Shown in pieces: positions 49,259 through 58,414 of a stretch of 64,000 bases of DNA. Position numbers and translations under genes: made by a program. The notes under the pieces were generated by a model. It saw nothing but the letters and a program-made list of their open reading frames with translations. It had not been told where the DNA came from and made no database searches. Position 1 is the stretch's first letter. Each line of letters starts with the position of its first letter. The DNA comes from Streptomyces sp. WM6378 (GTDB lineage Bacteria > Actinomycetota > Actinomycetes > Streptomycetales > Streptomycetaceae): assembly GCF_001279695.1 (NCBI RefSeq), contig NZ_LGDD01000133.1:99562-163561 (forward strand). The letters run 5' to 3'.

Positions 49259-51409
49259 ATGCGGTGGTTGGTGGGGTGGAGCAGCGTCGCCGCAAGCTTC
49301 CGCGCGGGCGGTTACGGTACGGGCGGGTACGGCACGGCAGGCTCCGTCGGCGAGCCCGAGGAGGGGCGCACGGTCCACCCCGTCGGGGCCCAACTCCTGT
49401 GGGGCGACCCGGATCCGCTGTGGGCGGTGGGCGACTGGCGACCCGACGAGATCCGCATCGTGAGCGTCGGCGCCGACACCCGCCTGGCCGTACTGGGCTG
49501 CTGCGCCGCCACCGACGAGGAGCTCAGGGTCGGCCTCTTCGCCGCGCGCGGGGGAGCGCTGCGCCACCTCTCCGCCTGGCCCGGCAGCTACACGGCCGTC
49601 GCCCAAGTGGCCCGCCGTGTCACGGTCGTCGGCGACCTGGCCGGCGCCCGGCCCGTCTTCTACACCCCCTGGGCGGGCGGAACGGCCTATGGAACGGCGG
49701 CACTTCCGCTCGCCGACCTCATCGAGGCCCAGCTCGACATCGGCCACCTCGCCGCCCTGCTCGCCTGCCCCGACGTGCCCGAGGCGCTCGGCGACTCCAC
49801 CCCGTACGCGGGTGTGCGCCGCATCCCGCCCGGCCACGCGCTCGTCCTGCGCGAGGGCTCGCGCGAGATCACCGGGTACGAGCCGGTCGCCTCGCTCGCG
49901 GTGGCCGCGCCCCAACTGGCGCCCGCCGCCGCGGTGGAGGGCGTCCGCGACGCCCTCGTGTCGGCGGTACGGGCCAGGCTCACCGCACCCCGGCACGCCC
50001 CCGAGACCCTGCCGCCCGACCCCGGCCCGGTCCCCGGCATGGGCCCGGCCGAGCGGCGCGCCGCCCGCGGGGGCCCGGCCCCCGGCATAGGGGCCGACCT
50101 CTCCGGAGGCCCCGCCTCCGCGACCCTCGCGCTGCTCGCGGCGGGGCTGCCCGGGGTGCCGGGCACGGTGCTCGGGCACGGCACGGGCGCGGGCGAGCGC
50201 CTGCTCGCCGTCACCTTCAACGACCTCACGGTGCCGGGAGCGGGCCGCCAGGCCGAGCTGGAACGGGCCGGGGCGATGGCCGCCAACCCCCGCCTGCACC
50301 ACGTGGTGGTGACGGGAGACGAGGAGTACCTGCCGTACGCGGACCTCGAAGGCCCCCTGACCGACGAGCCGGGCCCGTCCCTGATCGCGGCCCCCCGCCA
50401 CCGCCGGCGCCTCCTCGCGGGCAGCGCGGACCACTTCACGGGAAGCGGCGCCCGCCAAGTCCTGGACGCCCATCCGGCGCGCCTGGCCGACCTTTTGATG
50501 GACCGTCAGCGCCGCCACCTGCTCCGCCCGGCAACGGCACTGGCGAAGGCGGGAGGCCCAACAGCGAACTCTCTTTTCGTCCCCCTGACGGTCTACAGAG
50601 CGGCCCGCCGCCTGGCCCGGACCCCGTACCGGACCGGCATCGAATCGGCGGCGGACGCGCTGCGCTCGTCGGCGGCGGACGGCCTGGGCTCGCCCCGCCC
50701 GGACGACGCGGCGAGCCCGCTGTCGATCTCGTTGGCGGCACTGTCATGGACGCGCCCCGGCCCGGCGGCCCGCTGGCTGACCGGGGAAGCACTCGCCGAA
50801 GTATCGGTTCGCCTGATGGCCTCGGCGACCCGCCCGGCCCCGTCGCAGCGCCCGGGGGAGGCCCGCGCGTCGGCGGCGCTCGCCCGTTACGCGGCGGACC
50901 ACCGCATCCTGGAGCAGGCCGCGGAGGTACGCAGCCAGCGCCTGCACGCCCCGTTCCTGGACAACCAGGTGGTACGGGCGTGCCGGGCCCTGCCGGAATC
51001 CCTGCGGGTCCAGCCGGGCGCCCGCGCGACGATCCTGCGCACGGTGCTTTCGGCATCCGGGGTCCGCGACCTGCCCCCGGGCTGGGGCACCCCGTCCCAC
51101 GCCCCCTCGACGGCCGCAGCCAGGGCGGGCCTGCGTCAGTCGGCCGACCCGCTGATCTCCCTCTTCGAAGCACCGCTGCTCGCGGACGCGGGTTTGATCG
51201 AAGCCCGCACGATCCGCAAGGCGCTGCGAGCGGCGGCCGAAGGCGAACCTCTCCCGCTGGACGGCCTGGCGGACCTGATCTCGACGGAACTGTGGCTGCG
51301 GCGCCTGCTGTCCCGCCGGGGCACCTGTTGGACGGGCACGGCAGCGCCGAGGCAGCGGGCGGTGGCGGGAGGGGTGGTTCCGCCTCGGCGGCCTACGTTG
51401 CGGTCTTGA
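49259..51409 (+). CDS. Asparagine-synthetase-like protein, degenerate sites
   Basis: 716 residues from ATG 49259 (GGAGG upstream). The N-terminal region fits a class II glutamine amidotransferase fold but has no catalytic Cys at position 2. The synthetase half has GADLSGGPASATLALLA where active enzymes have the PP-loop SGGLDSS/T, so ATP binding is doubtful. The C-terminal region (RLHAPFLDNQVVRACRALPESLR, LLSRRG) matches the family's end. It sits between the sporulation regulator and the AfsR-like gene, in the place of S. coelicolor SCO4115 (recollection), and may have lost enzyme activity. Confidence 0.8.
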   Translation: MRWLVGWSSVAASFRAGGYGTGGYGTAGSVGEPEEGRTVHPVGAQLLWGDPDPLWAVGDWRPDEIRIVSVGADTRLAVLGCCAATDEELRVGLFAARGGALRHLSAWPGSYTAVAQVARRVTVVGDLAGARPVFYTPWAGGTAYGTAALPLADLIEAQLDIGHLAALLACPDVPEALGDSTPYAGVRRIPPGHALVLREGSREITGYEPVASLAVAAPQLAPAAAVEGVRDALVSAVRARLTAPRHAPETLPPDPGPVPGMGPAERRAARGGPAPGIGADLSGGPASATLALLAAGLPGVPGTVLGHGTGAGERLLAVTFNDLTVPGAGRQAELERAGAMAANPRLHHVVVTGDEEYLPYADLEGPLTDEPGPSLIAAPRHRRRLLAGSADHFTGSGARQVLDAHPARLADLLMDRQRRHLLRPATALAKAGGPTANSLFVPLTVYRAARRLARTPYRTGIESAADALRSSAADGLGSPRPDDAASPLSISLAALSWTRPGPAARWLTGEALAEVSVRLMASATRPAPSQRPGEARASAALARYAADHRILEQAAEVRSQRLHAPFLDNQVVRACRALPESLRVQPGARATILRTVLSASGVRDLPPGWGTPSHAPSTAAARAGLRQSADPLISLFEAPLLADAGLIEARTIRKALRAAAEGEPLPLDGLADLISTELWLRRLLSRRGTCWTGTAAPRQRAVAGGVVPPRRPTLRS

Positions 51410-51483
51410 GGGGGCTGTCCCACCGGGTCGTCCCACCGATGGTTGGCCACCGGCGGTGAGGTGGCGCCGCTGGCGGTCCGGCG

Positions 51484-51622
51484 TTTCCGATCCGCGTCGC
51501 GGTCGGTCGGGTGGGAGATATCTGCCCGCCCCAAGGCGGGGCGGCTGCCGATGGCGAGGCGCCTCCACTGGTGGCCCAGCCATTTCCATCTCCGTCACGG
51601 GCGGGCGGGTGGGAAAGTCCCC
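51484..51622. repeat. Imperfect tandem duplication before the AfsR-like gene
   Basis: TTTCCGATCCGCGTCGCGGTC...GGTGGGA (51484-51518) recurs as TTTCCATCTCCGTCACGGGC...GGTGGGA (51588-51622), about 104 bases later, with similar GGTGGC stretches ahead of each. Between them is CCGCCCCAAGGCGGGGCGG, a hairpin. It may be duplicated control DNA or a decayed element. Confidence 0.45.
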
Positions 51623-51684
51623 CGGCCCGAAAAACCGCCGTGCCGAGGAAAACGATTCCCCCCGCACGGGCAAACCCCGTCACA

Positions 51685-54600
51685 ATGGCAACCGTGCGGT
51701 ACCTGATCCTGGGCGCCACAGAGGCGCACGACGACAACGGCACCGCCATACCCCTCGGCGGGCCCAGGCTGCGCACCCTGCTGGCCGCGCTGGCGCTGCG
51801 TGCCCCGCGCCCCGTACCCGTACCCACCCTGATCGACGACGTATGGGCGGGCGATCCACCACAGGACGCCCCCGCCGCCCTCCAGGCCCTGGTGGGAAGG
51901 CTCCGCCGCACCCTCGGCAGAGCGGCCGTGGAGTCGGGCCCCGCCGGATACCGCCTGACCGCCCCGCGCGACGCGATCGACCTGCACGAGTTCGAGGACC
52001 GCACGGCAGCGGGCGCGGCCCAGCTTGCCGGGGGCGACCCGGAGTCCGCCGCCCGCACCCTGCGCGCGGCGCTCGCCCTGTGGCGCGGCGACGCCCTCGC
52101 GGACCTCCCGGAACGGGACGCCGCCGTACGCCCCGAAGCCCAGCGCCTGGCCGCGCAGCGCAACCGCATCGAGGCCGACCTGAGGCGAGGCGCCACGAGC
52201 GCGCTGCTCCCCGAACTGACGGAGCTGCTCACCTCGCACCCGTACGACGAGACGCTGCACGCCCAGCTGATCCGTACGCTGAGGAACGAGGGCCGAAGGG
52301 CGGACGCCCTGGCGGCGTACGAGAAGGCCCGCCGCATCTTGGCAGAGTCTCTCGGCGCGGACCCCAGTCCAGAACTGACCTCCCTGTACGCGGAGTTGCT
52401 GGAGGCCGCCCCCACGCACCCCGCCGAGGACGCCCAGCCCTCCGCCGAAGGCCCCGGCCCCGCCGAGCCGCCCGAAGCCCCGCGCCCCACGGAAGGCAAC
52501 CTCCGCCCCCGTCTGACCTCCTTCGTCGGCCGCGAGCCCGAACTGGCCCTGATCCGGGCCGACTTGGCCGCGTCGCGGCTCGTCACCCTCACCGGCCCCG
52601 GCGGCACCGGCAAGACCCGGCTCGCGGAACAGGCGGCAGCGGGGTCGGACGCGGCCGCCTGGCTCGTCGAGCTCGCCCCGCTCGACCACCCCGACGCCGT
52701 CCCCGGCGCCGTGGTCTCCGCGCTCGGCCTGCGCGAGACGATCCTGCTGCCGCAGGCCGGCCCGGCGCCCGGCCACGACGACCCGACCGCCCGCCTGGTC
52801 GAGGACCTCTCCCGCCGCCCGGACACCCTGCTCGTCCTCGACAACTGCGAGCACGTCATCGACGCCGCGGCCCACCTCGCCGAGGCGCTCCTCACCCGCT
52901 GCCCCCGGCTCCGCATCCTCGCCACCAGCCGCGAGCCGCTGGGCGTACCCGGCGAGGCGGTCCGCCCGGTCGAGCCGCTGCCGCCCGTCCCGGCCCACCG
53001 CCTGTTCGCCGAACGCGCCCGCGCCGTACGCCCCGACTTCGACCAGGACGCCGACCCCGAGGCCGTCGCCGAAATCTGCCGTCGCCTGGACGGGCTCCCG
53101 CTCGCCATCGAACTGGCCGCGGCGAGACTCCGCGTACTGACACCTCGTCAGATCGCCGACCGGCTCGACGACCGCTTCCGCCTGCTCACCAGCGGAAGCC
53201 GCACCGTACTGCCGAGACAGCAGACCCTGCGGGCCGTCGTCGACTGGTCCTGGGACCTGCTCGACGAACCCGAACGCGCCGTCCTGCGCCGCGCCTCCGT
53301 CTTCGCCGGCGGCTGGGACCTCGCGGCCGCCCAGGCGGTGTGCGCCACCACGCACCCGGCCGGCGCCGCTGAAGGCGCCGCAGCCACCGAAGGCGCCCAG
53401 GGCGCCGCCGATCCCACCGACGTCCTCGCCGCCCTCGTCGACAAGTCCCTGGTCATCGCGGTCCCCGCGCCCGACGGCGCCGGCATGCGCTACCGCATGC
53501 TGGAGACCATCCACGAGTACGCCGCCGAGCGTGCCGCCGAGACCCCCGAGGCGCTGCGCGAGGCCGCCGACGCCCACACCGCGTACTACCGCGACCTGGC
53601 CCGCCGGGCCGAACCCAGAATCCGCTCGGGCGACCAGCTCCCCTGGATCGGCCGCCTGGAGGCCGAGCTCGACAACATCCGGGCCGTCCTGCGCCGCACG
53701 ACGACCCCGCCCACCGCCGACGAGGTGGCAGCCACCGAACTCGCCCTGTCCATGGGCTGGTTCTGGTGGCTGCGCAACTACCGGACCGAAGGCGCCGCCT
53801 GGGGCCGGGCCGTCGCCGAGCTCTCGCCGACGCCCGCCGGGGACTGCGACCCGCGCCACTGGCCACGGCTCCACCTCGACCTGCTCCGGTTCTTCCTGCT
53901 CTCCGACGCCAACCCCCGCGAGGGCCTCGACAGCCCCGTCGTGCAGGACCGCCTCGTCCAGCTCCGGCAGGCCTTCGAGGTCGGCGGGCCCGAGGCGGCC
54001 CGCTTCCCCGGGCTGCTCTGGCCGTTCACCACGTTCTTCACCGACACCCCGGGCCTGGTGCGCGAGTCGATCGACGCCGTCGTCGTCAACTGCCGCCGCC
54101 ACGGCGACGCATGGGCGACCGGAGTGGCCCTGATGTTCCGTGCGCACATGGCCATCGACACGCCCGGCGGCTTCGCGGGCATCGACGACGACCTCGCCGA
54201 ACTGCGCGAGCTCGGCCGCCGGGTGGGCGACCGCTGGATGCGCGCCCAGGTGGCCAGCGCCGCCGCCGAGGCCGCGATGATGCGCGGCCTCCCCGAGCAG
54301 GCCAAGCCCGCCTACGAGGAGGCGCTGCAACTGGCCCGCGAGGTGGGCGCCCACCACGAGGCGCCGTTCCTCATGGCCCGGGTCGCCGAACTCGCCTACC
54401 GCAGCGGAGACCTGGACTCCGCCGAGAAGTCCCTGGCCGAGGCCTCCGCGGAGGCGGACCGCTACCGGGTCGGCGACGCCACTCCGTACATCCACTCGCT
54501 GCTCGCCACCATCGCCCTCGACCGGGGCGAGCCCGCCGCCGCCCGCACCCTGCGCGAGCAGGCCGTCGAACTCGCCATGACGGGCCCGCTGCCCCCGCAC

Positions 54601-54984
54601 TTCGCCGCGCTGCTCGACGCGCTGGGCGCCCGGATCATCGCCGCCGAGTCGGGCCCGCTCCCGGGCCTGCGGGCCATGGCCGACGCCCTGCGCACGGCGG
54701 CCGGCGCCGAGTGCACCGAGATCGTCCTGGCCCACGTGGCCGAGCGCGCGGCCCAGCTCCTCGGCGACCTCGACGAGCACGCCCGCGCGGTACGGGTCCT
54801 GGCGGCGGCCACCGTCTGGCGCGCCGGAATCCCACACTCCGTACCGGAGCAGGAGATCGAGGAATCCGTCACGGCACGGGCCCGGCGCGCGCTCACGCCC
54901 GAGCGGTACGAGGCGGAACGGGCCGCCGGAGCGGCATTGACCCCCGCCGAGGTCGTGCTGGTCCTGGATGCGGTCGCCCGCTAG
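51685..54984 (+). CDS. AfsR/SARP-like BTAD-NB-ARC regulator
   Basis: 1099 residues from ATG 51685 (GTG 51694 is another option). N-terminal DNA-binding domain (RYLILGATEAHDDNGTAIPLGG ... ALVGRLRRTLG), BTAD (HEFEDRTAAGAAQLAGGDPESA ... SLGADPSPELTSLYAEL), then an NB-ARC ATPase with Walker A GPGGTGKTR near residue 305 and LLVLDNCEHV (Walker B). The last 400 residues are TPR-like. Such STAND regulators control antibiotic or developmental genes. Convergent with the ECF gene. Confidence 0.9.
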   Translation: MATVRYLILGATEAHDDNGTAIPLGGPRLRTLLAALALRAPRPVPVPTLIDDVWAGDPPQDAPAALQALVGRLRRTLGRAAVESGPAGYRLTAPRDAIDLHEFEDRTAAGAAQLAGGDPESAARTLRAALALWRGDALADLPERDAAVRPEAQRLAAQRNRIEADLRRGATSALLPELTELLTSHPYDETLHAQLIRTLRNEGRRADALAAYEKARRILAESLGADPSPELTSLYAELLEAAPTHPAEDAQPSAEGPGPAEPPEAPRPTEGNLRPRLTSFVGREPELALIRADLAASRLVTLTGPGGTGKTRLAEQAAAGSDAAAWLVELAPLDHPDAVPGAVVSALGLRETILLPQAGPAPGHDDPTARLVEDLSRRPDTLLVLDNCEHVIDAAAHLAEALLTRCPRLRILATSREPLGVPGEAVRPVEPLPPVPAHRLFAERARAVRPDFDQDADPEAVAEICRRLDGLPLAIELAAARLRVLTPRQIADRLDDRFRLLTSGSRTVLPRQQTLRAVVDWSWDLLDEPERAVLRRASVFAGGWDLAAAQAVCATTHPAGAAEGAAATEGAQGAADPTDVLAALVDKSLVIAVPAPDGAGMRYRMLETIHEYAAERAAETPEALREAADAHTAYYRDLARRAEPRIRSGDQLPWIGRLEAELDNIRAVLRRTTTPPTADEVAATELALSMGWFWWLRNYRTEGAAWGRAVAELSPTPAGDCDPRHWPRLHLDLLRFFLLSDANPREGLDSPVVQDRLVQLRQAFEVGGPEAARFPGLLWPFTTFFTDTPGLVRESIDAVVVNCRRHGDAWATGVALMFRAHMAIDTPGGFAGIDDDLAELRELGRRVGDRWMRAQVASAAAEAAMMRGLPEQAKPAYEEALQLAREVGAHHEAPFLMARVAELAYRSGDLDSAEKSLAEASAEADRYRVGDATPYIHSLLATIALDRGEPAAARTLREQAVELAMTGPLPPHFAALLDALGARIIAAESGPLPGLRAMADALRTAAGAECTEIVLAHVAERAAQLLGDLDEHARAVRVLAAATVWRAGIPHSVPEQEIEESVTARARRALTPERYEAERAAGAALTPAEVVLVLDAVAR

Positions 54985-55006
54985 CCGATCCGGGGTGCCA
55001 CCGGAG

Positions 55007-57007
55007 CTATTCGCAGCTGATCTGCGACTGTGCCCAGTCCGCCAGCGTCGCGCCGCCGAACGGGCCCGCCGGTTCGACGACGAGGCGGATCGTCCCGCGG
55101 CCCGAGATGTCGGCGTGCACCGGCACCGCCGGGTCGCCGCCGTGCACCACCGGGGACTGCCAGAGCCTCGCCCCGTCCCCGTACAGCGAGAACCGCACCG
55201 CCCCGAGCCCCATCGTCAGGTCGTCCACGCCCGCGTACGCGTCGTACGTACGGCACTGGCGGTTGAGGTCGATGGTCACCGAGGACCGGCCGTGCACGGT
55301 CACCCCGTGCGGATACCGCTGCTCGCCGATCCGCATGCCCGAGCGCTGCCACAGCCAGCTGGATTCGCCGAGCCGAACCTCGGGCTTGGTGCCGTCGCCG
55401 AGCACGCCGTACTGCAGGCGGTTCACCTGGAACACGGTCGGCGCGGGCGGCGGCGGGGGAGGCGTCGGCTTCGGCGGGGTCGGCTTGGGCGGCGGCACCG
55501 GCCGGGGCGGCGTGGGCCGGGGATGCGTCGGCTTGGGCGGCGTCGGCTGGGCCGCCGGCTTCTTCGGCGCGGGCGGCGCCGGAGGCGCGGGCTTCGGCGC
55601 GGGGGCCGCGGGCGGCGAGGGCGGCGGCTGCTTTTGCGGTACGACGGGCGCCACCGCGGGCGGCTTCGCGTCGGGCTTGGCCGGCGGCGCATCGTGGCCG
55701 GTCAGCGCGAACACGACGCCCGCCGCCACCGCGACGGCCACCGCCGCGGCGATCCCGGCCTTGGCCGGGGCGCCAAGCCCCTCGGAGGCCGCGGCACCTC
55801 CCGCCGTCCCGCCGGACGAACTGCCGCCCGTCGCCGCGGCCGCGGCACCCGCGCCGGCGGCCCCGGCGGCGCCGCCCGCCACGACTCCGGCGGCCTTGAG
55901 CGAGAACCCGGCGGCGAACCAGCCGATGACCGCGACCGGAAGCAGCGCGGGAATCCCGGCGTTGACGTCCTTGAGCTCGACGACCGCGACCCGGCAGTTC
56001 GCGCACTCCTCCAGATGCTTGCTGAGCCCGCGCTCGGCCCGCATCCGCAGCCCGCCCCGCGCGTACGCGCCGAGCCGGTCGGCATAGCGCGCGCAGTCCC
56101 CGCCGGAGGTCAGCGCGCTGGAGACGTGGGCCTGGAGGTAGGCCTGCTTGAGGCCCTCCCTGGCCCGGCTGGCGAGCACCGCCGTGGCGTTGGCGGTCAG
56201 CCCGAACAGCGGCGCGATCTCGCTGGGCGACTCCTCCTCGACGGTGGTGTGCCAGAGCACCGCCTGCCAGCGCTCGGGCAGCGAGCGGAACGCCTGCATG
56301 GCCAGCGTCTGCTCGGCCTCGTGCATGGCCCGCACTTCGGCGCCGAGATCGATGGTGTCGTCGTCGGACACCTCGGCCGAGCGCGCGGACTGCTGGGCGA
56401 AGACCGCGAAGTCGTCGACGAGCTGCTCCCGCTTGGCGGTCCGCGTCCAGGAGGCCGCGACCCGCCGCACGGTGGTCATCAGGTAGGCGCGCACGGCGTG
56501 TTCGGGCCCGGCCCCGCCGCGTACCGCCTGAAGCGTCCGCGCGAAGACCTCCGCCGTCAGGTCGTCGGCGGTGTGCGCGTCGCGGCAGCAGCTGCGGGCG
56601 TAGCGCCGCACCGCCTCCGAGTGGCGCCTGAAGAGCTCTTCGTACGCGCTGTCGTCGCCGGTCCGCATGGCGTGGATGAGGTCGGCGTCGGACTGCCCGG
56701 CCTCCGCGATCCCCAGGGCCGTGCCCTCGCGCAGCCCGCCCTCGCGCTGCGGCGGCACCGTCGAGCCCGGCTCCCCGACGCCGTCCATCGGCCCCCAGGG
56801 CCCGGGCAGCACGGTCGCGCCGAGCTCGCCGAACTCCGAACCGGAATCCCCGCCGGGCTGCCCTGGAACGGGTGCTGGCCCGCCCGGCGAACCTCCGCCG
56901 GGACCGCCCTGGCTCGGCACCTGGCGCGGCGGAAGACCGCCGTCAGGGCCACCGGATTCCGGACCGCCGCCGCCTGAGCGCGACTCGTCCCGCTCTTCAA
57001 CGCCCAT
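55007..57007 (-). CDS. ECF sigma factor fused to a membrane anchor and carbohydrate-binding domain
   Basis: 666 residues from ATG 57007. A Gly/Pro tail is followed by sigma region 2 (AYEELFRRHSEAVRRYARSCC, DDLTAEVFARTLQAV) and region 4 (LPERWQAVLWHTTVEEES, PSEIAPLFGLTANATAVL). Then a zinc-finger motif HLEECANC as in anti-sigma factors, two hydrophobic stretches, a long Pro/Lys-rich region and an NPCBM-like C-terminal domain (VNRLQYGVLGDG, CRTYDAYAGVDD). The order suggests an inside sigma with an outside sugar-binding sensor, an ECF53-like layout (from memory). S. coelicolor SCO4117 is the likely counterpart. Confidence 0.85.
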   Translation of the reverse strand: MGVEERDESRSGGGGPESGGPDGGLPPRQVPSQGGPGGGSPGGPAPVPGQPGGDSGSEFGELGATVLPGPWGPMDGVGEPGSTVPPQREGGLREGTALGIAEAGQSDADLIHAMRTGDDSAYEELFRRHSEAVRRYARSCCRDAHTADDLTAEVFARTLQAVRGGAGPEHAVRAYLMTTVRRVAASWTRTAKREQLVDDFAVFAQQSARSAEVSDDDTIDLGAEVRAMHEAEQTLAMQAFRSLPERWQAVLWHTTVEEESPSEIAPLFGLTANATAVLASRAREGLKQAYLQAHVSSALTSGGDCARYADRLGAYARGGLRMRAERGLSKHLEECANCRVAVVELKDVNAGIPALLPVAVIGWFAAGFSLKAAGVVAGGAAGAAGAGAAAAATGGSSSGGTAGGAAASEGLGAPAKAGIAAAVAVAVAAGVVFALTGHDAPPAKPDAKPPAVAPVVPQKQPPPSPPAAPAPKPAPPAPPAPKKPAAQPTPPKPTHPRPTPPRPVPPPKPTPPKPTPPPPPPAPTVFQVNRLQYGVLGDGTKPEVRLGESSWLWQRSGMRIGEQRYPHGVTVHGRSSVTIDLNRQCRTYDAYAGVDDLTMGLGAVRFSLYGDGARLWQSPVVHGGDPAVPVHADISGRGTIRLVVEPAGPFGGATLADWAQSQISCE

Positions 57008-57277
57008 CGCGGAAGCTCCCGTAAGCACGCTCAGACCCGACCACCGGGCAAGCGTGCCACAGAGCACAAGCGGAGCCGAGTCCCAGGACCGGCAACCACT
57101 CATCCGGGGAGACTTAGCGACTGTGTCTGAACCCCGCCGCGCTCCGATCCGGACGGAGTTCAGCCCCGGGCTCCCACCGCACCCGGGCACGGGCCCTCAC
57201 TCTTTCGGGGAAGGCCCGCAGGCTCGGGAGCGGTCGTCACCGCCGCCAACCAGCGCTCCGTGCAAGGGAGTTGAGCC

Positions 57278-58087
57278 TCAGGACGGCCGCGAACGGAGCC
57301 CCTCAAGCAGGATGTCGAGCAGCCGCGACGAGGCCGCGGCCTGCTGCGTGGCGTCCGGCAGTGAGGGCGCCGCGGTGGCTATCACCAGGAGCACATCGGC
57401 GACGGTCACATCACCGCGCAGCTCCCCGGCCGCCCTCGCCCGGTCCACCAACTGCCCGACCACGTCGAGCAGCTCGGCCGCGCCGGCGTCGTCCAGCTCC
57501 GCCTCGGGCGCCGTCCGCTGCTCGATGACCCGGCCCCAGCCGGCGCCCTGCTCGGCGAGGCCCACCTGACGCTGCTGCGGAACCCGCGCCTGGTCGAGCC
57601 CGTCCCGCAGGCCGTCAGACCGGGGACCCTCGGGACGTACGCCGTCGGTCTCCTCGGCGTCGACGCCGACCCGCAGCACCTGCGGCGGAAGCAGCCGCCC
57701 GGCGCCGGAGGCGACCGAGGTGCGCAGGAAGCGGGAGAGCGCCGACCAGGGCTCCTCCTCCTGGCCAAGGGCCGTGCGGGCCTGGTCGGTCAGCCGCGAG
57801 GTCTCCTCCTCGGCTATCCGGCGCACCAGCACGTCCTTGCTCGGGAACCGCCGGTAGACGGTGCCCACGCCGACCCTGGCCCGGCGCGCCACGTCCTCCA
57901 TCGGCGCCCCGTAGCCGAGCTCGCCGAACACTTCGCGTGCCGCGCGCAGCACGTGCTCAAGATTGCGCTGGGCATCCACCCGCAGCGGCGCGGAACGCGA
58001 TCCGCCCGCGCTCGGACCCGTACCCACGCGACCGTTTCCGTCGGAAGCCGCGACGGCAGTCTGCCAATGAGAGTCCTGAATGTGCAT
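57278..58087 (-). CDS. atrA: TetR-family regulator AtrA
   Basis: 269 residues. After a 40-residue variable tail, the HTH reads LRAAREVFGELGYGAPMEDVARRARVGVGTVYRRFPSKD. The C-terminal effector domain is long and Leu/Ala-rich. The identity as AtrA (S. coelicolor SCO4118, activator of actII-ORF4 and of sugar-uptake genes) rests on its place between the ECF gene and the divergent NDH-2 gene, and on recalled similarity. The 320-base gap to the NDH-2 gene should hold both promoters. Confidence 0.87.
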   Translation of the reverse strand: MHIQDSHWQTAVAASDGNGRVGTGPSAGGSRSAPLRVDAQRNLEHVLRAAREVFGELGYGAPMEDVARRARVGVGTVYRRFPSKDVLVRRIAEEETSRLTDQARTALGQEEEPWSALSRFLRTSVASGAGRLLPPQVLRVGVDAEETDGVRPEGPRSDGLRDGLDQARVPQQRQVGLAEQGAGWGRVIEQRTAPEAELDDAGAAELLDVVGQLVDRARAAGELRGDVTVADVLLVIATAAPSLPDATQQAAASSRLLDILLEGLRSRPS

Positions 58088-58414
58088 TTATCCCCCGGTA
58101 ATAACGTCTCCCCCCGGAGACTCCCCGCCCTGACAGCCGGGGACCGGTCCCTAACCCGACACCCCGACGGGATACGAACATAGTTGAGCCGGAGTCAATT
58201 CAGAAGGGGTTCTTCCGCACGGTGTGCCCCCCGATCGGACCAAGGACCGAAACCTGACCGAATCGGACCCGGCCCATCACGTGTCACTCCCGCTCTGACC
58301 TGCGCATCTATCATCGCGGCGCGAAGAACGAGCCACCCGCCACAGCAGTTCCCTCCAGTCACACAATTTGCCGGGCCTGTGGACAAAGAGCGGGGCCCGT
58401 TGCGTCATGGGGTG

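Noticed and set aside
51595..54837. 1080-codon open frame on the minus strand opposite the AfsR-like gene
   Set aside because: Its composition (long V/G/A-rich and Q/R-rich runs) is that of a GC-rich antisense shadow, and the plus-strand protein has clear domains.
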